The position numbers were made by a program, and so were the translations under genes. The notes beneath the pieces were generated by a model. The model searched no databases, had not been told where the DNA came from, and saw only the letters and a list, made by a program, of their open reading frames with translations. DNA of 8,477 nt from Actinomycetota bacterium (GTDB lineage: Bacteria; Actinomycetota; Thermoleophilia; Gaiellales; Gaiellaceae), in NCBI GenBank assembly GCA_005885565.1, contig VAXK01000304.1, positions 1 to 8,477 of the forward strand. The letters run 5' to 3'. Positions 1-5,775 of this stretch are shown in pieces. The stretch's first letter is position 1. Each line of letters opens with the position of its first letter.

Positions 1-139
1 CGAGCGCGAGGCCGCCTCCCTCGACGGCGCCGCCGCTCTGCGTCACCGGGACGTTCGGAGGAGGCGCCGCCGCGGCCGCGGTGCCGAGCGCTCCGGCGCA
101 CGCGAGGACGAGGAGCAGGCGGGCGGGGGGCGCGCTCAC
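1..139 (-). CDS. Exported protein, N-terminal fragment (cut by window edge)
   Basis: Reading the minus strand from a GTG at 139 gives 46 uninterrupted codons to the window edge. The product starts MSAPPARLLLVLACAGALG, then a run of alanines and APPPNVPVTQSGG. This is a short Sec-type signal peptide: one Arg, a hydrophobic core at about residues 8-19, and a likely signal peptidase I site in the Ala run near residues 22-25. A lipobox reading (VLAC, Cys14) is possible but would be unusually early. The mature part visible is Pro/Gly-rich and not diagnostic, so no function can be assigned. The start lies 28 bases beyond the stop of the upstream lipoprotein gene, so co-transcription is likely. I see no Shine-Dalgarno, and the start codon choice is uncertain. 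Confidence 0.55.
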   Translation of the reverse strand, partial: MSAPPARLLLVLACAGALGTAAAAAPPPNVPVTQSGGAVEGGGLAL

Positions 140-167
140 GCGGGTGCGAGCATACGTCGCAGCAGAG

Positions 168-1172
168 CTACGATCGCGCGGCAGCACGTCGCCACCAGCT
201 CGCGTCCCACACGCGCGAGAAGGGGACGTAGCGCGCGAGCTGATGGACGCCGAGCCAGAAGCGAACGGTGCGCTGGTGCTCGGCCGGGGTGACCGGCCGG
301 TCGCGAAGAGGCCAGAAGCGAACCGACCGGTAGAACGCATAGATGCGCGGCGCGAGCTCCGGGTCGCCGCGGAAGACGGAGCGGCGCGCAGTCGTGATCC
401 AGGCGCGGCGCCCCGGGGGCGTGTAGACGAACGCGTAGCCGTCGAGGAGGCCGCGGACGATTCGACCGACGATCGGACGGTGCTTCTCCTCGTAGCTCTG
501 CGAGACGACCCAGACGGACGCAGCGGACCGCGGCCGGAAGTCGGTCAGCCGCGCGAGGACGTCGACGCCGACCCCGCGCTGAAGCAGCCGCTCGTAGTCG
601 GGCTCGTCCAGCACGACGGCATCGGCGCGGCCCGCCGTGAGCGCCGCGGCCCTGGAGGACGACTCGGCGAGGGCGCTCAGCTTGACGTCGGAGCTCGGGA
701 CGCCCGCCCGTGCGAGCGCCACGCGCACGAGCGTGTCCCCGTCGAGCCCCGGCGCGTCGAAGGCGACGCGGCGGCCACGCAACGCCTCCACCGAGCCGAT
801 TCCGCGCCGCGCGACGAGCACGAAGTCCGAGGCCATGTTCTGGCCGAGCACGACGCGGATGTGCGCGCCCTCGTCGGCCGCGCGGATCGCCGTCGAGTAG
901 GGCATCGTCGCGAGCTGGACGTCCCCGCGGACGAGCGCGACGACGGCGTTCGCGACCCCGCCGAGGAGCCGCACGCGGACCGCGACCCCCCTCCGGCGCA
1001 GTCGCGCGAACGCCATCCGGTCGGCGACGTCGCCCGCGTCGTAGGCGAAGGGGTAGCCGACGTCGATCCTCGGCGCTCGCGAGACGGTGCGCTGGGCGGT
1101 CCCGCTCGCACAGCCGGTGAGGGCGGCGGCCGCAGCGGTGAGCGCGAGGACGGGCAGGCGAGCTCGGGGCAC
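168..1172 (-). CDS. ABC-type substrate-binding lipoprotein, NMT1/SsuA-like
   Basis: This encodes 334 residues with a lipoprotein signal: an Arg-containing N-terminus, a hydrophobic Ala/Leu stretch (6-18) and the lipobox LTGC with Cys21 as the lipidation site. The mature protein looks like a type II periplasmic-binding fold of the NMT1/SsuA/TauA group. It has an early IDVGYPFAYDAGD strand, then GGVANAVVALVRGDVQLA (the 'how many, how much' segment typical of these proteins), a SVEALRGRRVAFDAPG motif matching the usual 'dLkGkrVa' step into domain 2, and ALTAGRADAVVLDEP near the hinge. Family members capture small organic nutrients (sulfonates, nitrate, thiamine precursors) at the outer membrane face and deliver them to a permease; the ligand here cannot be read. 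No permease or ATPase gene lies in the window, though one could lie beyond the left edge. The start is a GTG at 1172, only 13 bases after the stop of the upstream gene, with no clear SD. The family call is firm; the substrate is unknown. Confidence 0.75.
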   Translation of the reverse strand: MPRARLPVLALTAAAAALTGCASGTAQRTVSRAPRIDVGYPFAYDAGDVADRMAFARLRRRGVAVRVRLLGGVANAVVALVRGDVQLATMPYSTAIRAADEGAHIRVVLGQNMASDFVLVARRGIGSVEALRGRRVAFDAPGLDGDTLVRVALARAGVPSSDVKLSALAESSSRAAALTAGRADAVVLDEPDYERLLQRGVGVDVLARLTDFRPRSAASVWVVSQSYEEKHRPIVGRIVRGLLDGYAFVYTPPGRRAWITTARRSVFRGDPELAPRIYAFYRSVRFWPLRDRPVTPAEHQRTVRFWLGVHQLARYVPFSRVWDASWWRRAAARS

Positions 1173-1185
1173 CGACCCGGTGAGT

Positions 1186-1542
1186 CTACGAGCTGGCTTG
1201 CCGGCGACTCGCGGCCGCGACGACGTCGAGGACGTGCTCCTCGGCGCCCGTGCGGATCAGGTCGACGACCCTGCGCCCGCCGACGAGCCCCGCGCGCCGG
1301 TTCAGCACCTCCTCGAGCTCCCGGCCGTCCAGGCCTGCCTCGCGCGCGGTCCGCATCAGCCGCTCGACGAACGGCAGGGGACGGCCGTTCTCGTCGAACT
1401 GCCACGAGGGGTAGAGGTAGTCCTGCTCGCCCGGACGGCGGATCGCGTAGAGCTGCCCCGCGCGCCGCATCGAGTCGATCCGGCCGGACTGCGTCCCGAG
1501 CTTCGCGGCGAGCCAGGAGGTGGTGAGCGCGCGATCCTGCAC
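1186..1542 (-). CDS. HTH protein with MbcA/ParS/Xre-type (DUF2384-like) C-terminal domain
   Basis: From the GTG at 1542 this is a 118-residue protein. Residues about 6-36 (LTTSWLAAKLGTQSGRIDSM) look like a helix-turn-helix. A wing-like 'GQLYAIRRPGEQDYLYPSWQFDENGRPLP' region follows. The C-terminus, with RAGLVGGRRVVDLIRTG then EEHVLDVVAAA, matches the pattern of the Xre/MbcA/ParS toxin-binding domain (GGRxPxDLLxTG...EEVLdLL). Family members are DNA-binding antitoxins usually paired with a RES-domain toxin, but solitary copies are common in actinobacteria. No toxin gene is visible next to it. A longer reading from GTG 1572 is open, but I prefer 1542 because the minus-strand hexamer GAGAAT sits exactly six bases before it. 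It heads the leftward operon and diverges from the stress-protein gene, so it may autoregulate that shared region (inference). Confidence 0.6.
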   Translation of the reverse strand: MQDRALTTSWLAAKLGTQSGRIDSMRRAGQLYAIRRPGEQDYLYPSWQFDENGRPLPFVERLMRTAREAGLDGRELEEVLNRRAGLVGGRRVVDLIRTGAEEHVLDVVAAASRRQASS

Positions 1543-1548
1543 GCGGCC

Positions 1549-1554
1549 ATTCTC
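1549..1554 (-). promoter_or_regulatory. Candidate -10 element of leftward operon (leaderless)
   Basis: On the minus strand GAGAAT is followed by six bases and then the GTG at 1542. The same hexamer at the same distance precedes the ATG at 7825, where a good -35 is also present. I see no convincing -35 hexamer at 17-18 bases here, so the call rests on the -10 and spacing only. Confidence 0.4.
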
Positions 1555-1562
1555 TCGGTTCT

Positions 1563-1592
1563 TTGCACGCACGGCACCCGAAGCCGCAGAAT
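1563..1592 (+). promoter_or_regulatory. Candidate promoter of stress-protein/kinase operon (leaderless)
   Basis: TTGCAC (1563-1568) and CAGAAT (1587-1592) are separated by 18 bases, and the GTG start codon at 1599 follows exactly six bases later, so transcription could begin on the start codon. The -35 agrees with consensus only in its first three bases. The element lies back-to-back with the minus-strand -10 at 1549-1554, making 1543-1598 a compact divergent control region. Confidence 0.4.
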
Positions 1593-1598
1593 CGGGCG

Positions 1599-2015
1599 GT
1601 GCGCATCAGACGCCCTTCGTCGTCGAGCGGTCCCGCTGTGCGCCGGATCCTCGTCGCGACCGACCGCTCGCAGAGCGCCGACCGGGCCGTCCGCTGGGCG
1701 GCGGACATGGCCGAGCGCTACGAGGCGGAGCTCCTCGTCCTCCAGGTCGTCACGGAGCGGGCGGCGGCCGTGCTCCCGGAGCTCACGCGGTTCGCCGAGT
1801 CGCTCGGCGCCCGCGCGCTGGTCGAGACCGCCGCCGAGGACCCGTCGGAGGCGATCGTGCGTGCGGCGGCGCAGGAGAAGGCCGACGTGCTCGTCGTCGG
1901 CAACGTCGGCATGAGCGGCCGGCGCGAGTTCCTGCTCGGCAACGTGCCGAACCGTGTCTCGCACAACGCGCCGTGCACGGTCGTCATCGTCGACACCTCG
2001 GAGGGCCGGCGGTGA
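1599..2015 (+). CDS. Universal stress protein, UspA family (ATP-binding type)
   Basis: This is a 138-residue single Usp domain. After a short basic/serine-rich lead-in (residues 1-14) comes RRILVATDRS, the first strand with the nucleotide-contacting Asp22. A long helix follows (SADRAVRWAADMAERYEAE), then LLVLQVV, and near the C-terminus VLVVGNVGMSGRREFLLGNV (97-116). This fits the G-2x-G-9x-G-(S/T/N) ATP-binding signature with Gly101, Gly104 and Gly114-Asn115, and ends in the usual APCTVVIV strand. Family members are cytoplasmic dimers that bind ATP and act in stress survival; the specific role is unknown. Start choice: GTG 1599 fits a leaderless promoter and gives the family's usual length. 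GTG 1638 (125 residues, starting MRRILVATD) is the main alternative. The 3' end overlaps the UbiB-type kinase start by four bases, so the two are one translationally coupled unit. Confidence 0.85.
   Translation: MRIRRPSSSSGPAVRRILVATDRSQSADRAVRWAADMAERYEAELLVLQVVTERAAAVLPELTRFAESLGARALVETAAEDPSEAIVRAAAQEKADVLVVGNVGMSGRREFLLGNVPNRVSHNAPCTVVIVDTSEGRR
2000..2014 (+). promoter_or_regulatory. Strong SD and GTGA coupling site for the UbiB-type kinase
   Basis: GGAGG at 2000-2004 sits seven bases before GTG 2012-2014. That GTG overlaps the TGA stop (2013-2015) of the stress-protein gene in a GTGA arrangement. The ideal SD inside the upstream gene's last codons fixes 2012 as the kinase start and implies termination-reinitiation coupling. 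Confidence 0.8.
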
Positions 2016-3586
2016 CGGTCGAGGGCCCGCTCCTCGGCCGCGCGACGCGCATCGCGCGCGTGCTCGCGAAGCACGGGCTCCAGGACCGGCGCTCCGACGA
2101 GTCGACCCGCGAGCGGGCGCGGCGGCTGCGGACGGCGCTCGAGGAGCTCGGCCCCACCTTCGCGAAGCTCGGCCAGGTGCTCTCGACGCGCCCCGACCTC
2201 CTGCCGCCGGAGGTCGTGGAAGAGCTCGCGTCGCTCCAGGATCGCGTCCAGCCGCTCCCGGAGGCCGAGGTCGTGGCCGTCATGGAGGAGGAGCTCCGCG
2301 TTCCGTGGGAGGACGTGTTCGCGGAGATCGACGCGGAGCCGCTCGCGGCCGGCACGATCGCGCAGGTGCACGCGGCGCGGCTCGAGACCGGCGAACGCGT
2401 CGTCGTGAAGGTGCAGCGGCCGACCGCGCGCGACGAGATCATGCGCGACCTGGGCCTGTTCCGGCTCTTCGCCGAGAAGGCCGGCGACCGGCCCGCGTTC
2501 CGGGACCTGCTCGACCTGCCGCTCGTCGTCGAGCACCTTTCCGCGTCGCTCGAGCGGGAGCTCGACTTCCGCCAGGAGGCGGCGAACATCGAGCGGGTGA
2601 CCAGGATCGTCGCGCCGTATCGGCGGCTCGGCGTGCCGCGCGTGCACGAGCGGCTGTCGACGGCGCGCCTGCTCGTCCTCGACGAGATCGGGGGCATGCC
2701 GGTGCGCGAGGCGCCGGCGGGCGAGGCCCGGCTCGAGGCGGCGCGGGAGCTCTTGGACGCGTACTACCTCCAGATCCTCGGGGAAGGCTTCTTCCACGCC
2801 GACCCGCATCCGGGGAACCTGCGCTGGTGGGAGGACCGGATCTGGTTCCTCGACTTCGGGATGGTGGGCGAGGTCGAGCCACGCGTACGGGCGCTCGTGC
2901 TGCTCGTGCTCCTCGCCTTCTGGCGCGAGGACGCCGCCTTCCTCGGCGAGCTGTTGGTGATCCTGGCCGGCGAGGACGCTCCGGCCGACGTCGACATGGC
3001 CGCCCTGGAGGACGACCTGGCGCGCTTCGTGGCCCGCTTCCGCGTCGGCTCGCTCCGCGACCTCCAGCTCGGGCCGATGCTCGAGGGGCTGATGGAGATC
3101 GGTCTCCAGCACGGGATTCGTGCCCCTGCCTCGCTCGCGTTGGCGGGCAAGGCGTTCGCGCAGGTGCAGCTGACGGTGGCGGAGCTCGACCCGACGCTCG
3201 ACCCCTTCGCCGTCTTCAACCGCCGTGTCGTCCGCGGGCTCGTCGACCAGGCGCTCTCGGGGCTCGACCCGCAGCGGGCGCTCTACGAGGCGCAGAAGCT
3301 CCGGCTCCGGCTGACGCGACTCATCGACGCGTTCGAGCGCGTGACCGGTGCGCGACCGGGCCCGCGTCTCGAGGTCCATTTCCGCGGCACGCAGCCCCTC
3401 GAGCGGCGGCTCGACCTGCTCGCGCGCCGCCTGGCCCTCGCGGGGACGACGGGCGCGGCGATCATCGCGTCCGGCGTTACCGCAGCGTCGAGCCACGCGG
3501 CCTCCTGGGTGCCGACGACCTTCGGGGTCGTCGCGGGCCTCTTCGGCGCCTTACTCCTGATGGACGTGCTGCGCCGGAGCCGGTAG
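2012..3586 (+). CDS. ABC1/UbiB (AarF/COQ8) family atypical kinase-like ATPase, membrane-anchored
   Basis: This is a 524-residue protein of typical family length. Visible family motifs, in order: the N-terminal KxGQ motif in FAKLGQVLSTRPDLLP (Lys52, Gln55); an A-rich loop variant AAGTIAQVH (112-120); the VAIK-type lysine in VVVKVQRP (Lys133); the ExD motif in ERELDFRQEA (Glu183, Asp185); the catalytic loop FHADPHPGN (Asp264, Asn269); and the metal-binding DFG (281-283). The C-terminus has two hydrophobic segments (about 475-494 and 504-520), the membrane anchor expected of bacterial UbiB proteins. UbiB/COQ8 members are ATPases needed for isoprenoid quinone synthesis or lipid handling; in actinobacteria, which generally use menaquinone, the exact role is unclear. 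All key residues are intact, so it should be active. It is coupled to the stress-protein gene. No hairpin terminator is evident directly after it. Confidence 0.9.
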   Translation: MTVEGPLLGRATRIARVLAKHGLQDRRSDESTRERARRLRTALEELGPTFAKLGQVLSTRPDLLPPEVVEELASLQDRVQPLPEAEVVAVMEEELRVPWEDVFAEIDAEPLAAGTIAQVHAARLETGERVVVKVQRPTARDEIMRDLGLFRLFAEKAGDRPAFRDLLDLPLVVEHLSASLERELDFRQEAANIERVTRIVAPYRRLGVPRVHERLSTARLLVLDEIGGMPVREAPAGEARLEAARELLDAYYLQILGEGFFHADPHPGNLRWWEDRIWFLDFGMVGEVEPRVRALVLLVLLAFWREDAAFLGELLVILAGEDAPADVDMAALEDDLARFVARFRVGSLRDLQLGPMLEGLMEIGLQHGIRAPASLALAGKAFAQVQLTVAELDPTLDPFAVFNRRVVRGLVDQALSGLDPQRALYEAQKLRLRLTRLIDAFERVTGARPGPRLEVHFRGTQPLERRLDLLARRLALAGTTGAAIIASGVTAASSHAASWVPTTFGVVAGLFGALLLMDVLRRSR

Positions 3587-3711
3587 GCACGGCCCCAGCG
3601 AAAGAGCCAATTTACAGCGACTTTACCGAGCGCGACACCAGTTTCCGGTTGAACCGGGAACTTCTTCACCGAGGGCTCTCACCCTCAGGCGATGGAAGGA
3701 AGGTGTTTTCG
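3587..3711 (+). promoter_or_regulatory. Intergenic leader with two inverted repeats and SD
   Basis: These 125 bases separate the kinase stop from the secreted-protein ATG. They contain the window's most AT-rich patch (about 3609-3625, including TTTACA and CTTTA). A near-perfect 10-bp inverted repeat spans 3641-3661 (GTTTCCGGTT / AACCGGGAAC, one G-T pair, one-base centre). A second, GAGGG-ctctca-CCCTC, lies at 3671-3686. A purine-rich SD (GGAAGG, 3698-3703) stands eight bases before ATG 3712. The promoter of the downstream gene probably lies here, but I cannot pair a convincing -35 with a -10. The tight palindrome could be an operator or a short RNA stem. I tried to match known riboswitch consensus sequences from memory (c-di-GMP-I, ydaO/c-di-AMP, TPP, fluoride) and none fits. 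Confidence 0.45.
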
Positions 3712-4332
3712 ATGCGCAAGACACTCGTGCTGCTCGCAGCACTGGCGGCGAGCCTCCTCGTTGTCGGGGCCGCAGGGGCGGCGCCGCGGCAGTCGGTGAC
3801 GATCTCGCTCTCGCGCCCGAGCGTGGTCTACGGCGGGAGCGTCACGCTGTCGGGCAAGGTGTCCGACCGCAAGGCGGGCGAGACGGTGGACGTGCTCGCC
3901 GAGGCGTCCGGGGCAAGCAGCTTCAGCAGCCTCGGGAGCGTCAGCACGACCGCGGGCGGGAAGTGGACGGACGTCGTCCAGCCGACGATCGAGACGGCGT
4001 ACCGGGCGACGTGGAACAGCACGACCAGCTCGACGGTGACCGTCAAGGTACGGCCCCAGATCACGCTGACGCTGATCAACCTGGCCACGGGCCGCTTCTC
4101 GACCAAGGTGACGGCGGCGCGTTCGTTCGCCGGGAAGTTCGTGCTCGTGCAGCGCGTGAGCTCCACCGGCGTGACGACGCTGAAGAAGGTGACGCTCGAC
4201 GCCGGCTCGTCGGCGACCTTCCGCGTGCGCCTGCACCACGGCCGCTCGCGGCTTCGTGTCGTGATGCCGACCTCGCAGACGGCACCCGGCTACATCACCG
4301 GCATGAGCAAGGTCCTGACGGTGAGCCGCTAG
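3712..4332 (+). CDS. Secreted Ig-like beta-sandwich protein, function unknown
   Basis: This encodes 206 residues. Residues 1-24 are a classical Sec signal peptide (MRKTLVLLAALAASLLVVG, cleavage likely after AAGAA). The mature part is rich in Ser, Thr and Val with alternating strand pattern. Residues about 28-112 (QSVTISLSRPSVVYGGSVTL, the KVSDRKAGETVDVL turn, YRATWNSTTSSTVTVKV) resemble a bacterial Ig-like or fibronectin-type fold. A second, similar unit from about 113 (QITLTLINLATGRFSTKVTA) runs to the end, so it may be two tandem beta-sandwich domains. There are no cysteines, catalytic motif or cell-wall sorting signal in what I can read, so it is probably exported as a soluble or surface-associated binding or structural protein. 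The ATG 3712 start is supported by a good SD and by the signal peptide. A strong hairpin follows the stop, so it is likely monocistronic. Confidence 0.75.
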   Translation: MRKTLVLLAALAASLLVVGAAGAAPRQSVTISLSRPSVVYGGSVTLSGKVSDRKAGETVDVLAEASGASSFSSLGSVSTTAGGKWTDVVQPTIETAYRATWNSTTSSTVTVKVRPQITLTLINLATGRFSTKVTAARSFAGKFVLVQRVSSTGVTTLKKVTLDAGSSATFRVRLHHGRSRLRVVMPTSQTAPGYITGMSKVLTVSR

Positions 4333-4349
4333 TAGCGAGAGGACCAGAG

Positions 4350-4374
4350 TGCGGCCGCCTTCTGAGCGGCCGCA
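4350..4374 (+). terminator. Hairpin terminator after the Ig-like protein gene
   Basis: TGCGGCCGC (4350-4358) and GCGGCCGCA (4366-4374) are perfect 9-bp complements around a 7-base loop, beginning 17 bases after the stop. There is no true U-run, only TTCGACTT, which is common for high-GC bacteria. Confidence 0.65.
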
Positions 4375-4390
4375 TTCGACTTGCCGTCCG

Positions 4391-4428
4391 GCTCGTCCGC
4401 GAGGACGAGCGCTGATTCGTCCTCGCGG
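4391..4428. repeat. Overlapping, mutually exclusive inverted repeats upstream of the sensor kinase
   Basis: Two perfect inverted repeats share bases. One is GCTCGTCC-GCGA-GGACGAGC (4391-4410), an 8-bp stem with a GNRA-type tetraloop. The other is CCGCGAGGACGA (4397-4408) with TCGTCCTCGCGG (4417-4428), a 12-bp stem with an 8-base loop. Only one can form at a time in RNA. If the kinase transcript starts at its GTG (4467), both lie outside that transcript and would be double-stranded operator sites or part of the upstream transcript's 3' end. Confidence 0.6.
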
Positions 4429-4454
4429 CCGAGGCGGAGGCCCGGTCGCGGCGG

Positions 4455-4460
4455 TACCGT
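4455..4460 (+). promoter_or_regulatory. Candidate -10 element of sensor-kinase operon (leaderless)
   Basis: TACCGT (fits TAnnnT) ends exactly six bases before GTG 4467, the same spacing as at three other genes here. No good -35 is seen at 17-18 bases upstream, where the 4391-4428 inverted repeats are close by, so an activator might be required (inference). Confidence 0.45.
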
Positions 4461-4466
4461 GGCAGC

Positions 4467-5606
4467 GTGAACAGAGTGATTCGGATAGCCCGCGAGCGGT
4501 TCGGCGACGCCGTCTTCATCGCGCTCGGGATCGGCGCCGAGATCGAGATCGCGGTGACGCACCTGCACGTCGAGAAGCTGCCCGCAGCCTCGCTCGCGCC
4601 GTTCTGGGCGCTGCCGCTGCTCCTGCGCCGCCGCTTTCCGATCGGCGCGCCGACGTTGGCACTGCTCGCCATCGCTTCCTCCGTGGCGATCGATCCGAAG
4701 GGCAACAACAACCTGAACTTCCCCTTCTTCTGCGCGCTGGGCGCGGTCTTCGCCTTCGGAGGTGTCCTCGAGCGGCGCAAGGCCTACGCGGGCTACGGGA
4801 TCTCGATCGCCGTGCTCGTCTTCGTCGCCTCGATGCTCCCGAACAAGTCGGTCGGGAACTACCTCTGGCCGCTCGTCCTCTTCAGCGCGGTCTGGGCGGC
4901 CGGCTTCTTCCTCTCGAGCCGGAGCCAGCAGATCGCCGAGGCCGCCGAGCGCGCCGACCGCGCCGAGCAGGCCCGTGAGGAGGAGGCGCGCGCCGCGGTC
5001 GCCGAGGAGCGCGCCCGGATCGCGCGCGAGCTCCACGACGTCGTCGGCCACAGCGTCAGCGTCATGACCGTCCAGGCCGCCGCCGCTCGCCGGCTGCTGC
5101 TTCCCGAGCAGGAGCGCGAACGGCAGGCGCTGCTCGTCGTCGAGCAGACCGGCCGCGAGGCGCTCGCCGAGATGCGCCGGCTCGTCGGCGTGCTGCGGCG
5201 CCCGGAGGAGGCGCCGGCGCTCGCGCCGCAGCCGAGCCTCGGGCACGTCGACAAGCTCGTCGCGCAGGCGCAGGACGCCGGGCTTCCTGTCGAGCTGCAC
5301 GTCGAGGGCAAGCCCGTGCAACTTCCCGCCGGGGTCGACCTCACGGCGTACCGCCTCGTCCAGGAGGGCCTCACGAACGCCGTCAAGCACGCGCGCGCCG
5401 AGCACGCCGAAGTGCTCGTCCGCTACTCCGACGGCCAGGTCGAGATCACCGTGCGCGACGACGGGCGCGGCGGGGGCGACGGAAACGGCAGCGGCCACGG
5501 TCTCGTCGGGATGCGCGAGCGGGTCTCCGTCTACGGCGGCGAGCTCGAGGCGGGCCCGCGCCCCGAGGGCGGTTACGCGCTGCACGCACGCCTACCGGTG
5601 TCGTGA
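4467..5606 (+). CDS. Membrane sensor histidine kinase, DesK/NarL type (HisKA_3)
   Basis: This encodes 379 residues. The N-terminal 150 residues hold about five to six hydrophobic segments (for example 44-54, 61-75, 85-100, 108-124, 132-150), so the sensor is membrane-embedded with no large extracellular domain. An Ala/Glu/Arg-rich coiled coil (about 151-186) leads into the HisKA_3 dimerization domain, ERARIARELHDVVGHSVSVM, with His190 as phosphoacceptor. The HATPase_c domain shows the N-box LVQEGLTNAVKHA (Asn304), the G1 box VRDDGRG (331-335) and the G2 box GHGLVGMRERV. All catalytic residues are present. Such kinases autophosphorylate in trans and pass phosphate to NarL/FixJ-type regulators. 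The partner is almost certainly the receiver in the next gene. The signal is unknown, though membrane-only sensors of this class often detect envelope or lipid stress. The GTG start is supported by a TACCGT hexamer six bases upstream. Its last 24 codons are repeated at 5704-5775. Confidence 0.9.
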   Translation: MNRVIRIARERFGDAVFIALGIGAEIEIAVTHLHVEKLPAASLAPFWALPLLLRRRFPIGAPTLALLAIASSVAIDPKGNNNLNFPFFCALGAVFAFGGVLERRKAYAGYGISIAVLVFVASMLPNKSVGNYLWPLVLFSAVWAAGFFLSSRSQQIAEAAERADRAEQAREEEARAAVAEERARIARELHDVVGHSVSVMTVQAAAARRLLLPEQERERQALLVVEQTGREALAEMRRLVGVLRRPEEAPALAPQPSLGHVDKLVAQAQDAGLPVELHVEGKPVQLPAGVDLTAYRLVQEGLTNAVKHARAEHAEVLVRYSDGQVEITVRDDGRGGGDGNGSGHGLVGMRERVSVYGGELEAGPRPEGGYALHARLPVS

Positions 5607-5703
5607 GGCTCGCACAGGAACCTCGGCGCGCTCGACCGGTCATTTCAGACGGACACACGGGCAAAGCCCGCGCGTCCTGACGCGGCGCCGCCGAGTCGGC
5701 GCC
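5607..5703 (+). other. Hairpin-rich spacer after the sensor kinase
   Basis: No gene is evident. Three perfect inverted repeats occur: CGGGC-AAA-GCCCG (5658-5670), CGCGTC-CT-GACGCG (5671-5684) and CGCCGCCGA (5686-5694) with TCGGCGGCG (5705-5713). The first two could act together as a weak terminator or processing site between the kinase and the hybrid regulator. The third runs into the kinase-tail remnant and may partly be a by-product of GC-rich coding sequence. Confidence 0.4.
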
Positions 5704-5775
5704 TTCGGCGGCGAGCTCGAGGCAGGCCCGCGCCCCGAGGGCGGTTACGCCCTGCACGCACGCTTGCCGGTTTCG
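5692..5775 (+). pseudogene. Remnant of a second histidine-kinase C-terminus
   Basis: Bases 5704-5775 match 5532-5603, the final 24 codons of the kinase, at 66 of 72 positions. Five of the six differences are synonymous, and the sixth swaps Tyr for Phe. The resemblance fades but continues upstream to about 5692: translated in the same frame, the copy reads RVGAFGGELEAGPRPEGGYA where the kinase has RVSVYGGELEAGPRPEGGYA. RV-x-A-FGGEL is a natural kinase C-terminus, so the copy looks derived from a related kinase gene rather than from a recent local slip. The kinase's TGA is replaced by TCG here, so the frame runs on into the cyclase-like gene. The rest of the second kinase is absent. No ATG or GTG precedes it in frame; the only usual start inside it is TTG 5764. 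Confidence 0.7.

Noticed and set aside
81..1526. Long plus-strand open frame opposite the leftward operon
   Set aside because: It is Arg/Asp/Pro-rich with no recognisable domain and is the antisense shadow of the lipoprotein and HTH genes, as expected in very GC-rich DNA.
1543..1572. GTG 1572 as the start of the HTH protein, and TTG 1563 as the start of the stress protein
   Set aside because: These starts would overlap head-to-head and have no SD or correctly spaced -10. GTG 1542 and GTG 1599 both have a -10-like hexamer exactly six bases upstream.
1718..3496. Long minus-strand open frame opposite the stress protein and UbiB-type kinase
   Set aside because: Low-complexity Arg/Glu/Leu composition. 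The plus strand carries every family motif here.
3587..3711. Known riboswitch class in the leader of the Ig-like protein gene
   Set aside because: Compared from memory with c-di-GMP-I, ydaO/c-di-AMP, TPP and fluoride consensus cores, no conserved core was found. Only generic stems can be supported.
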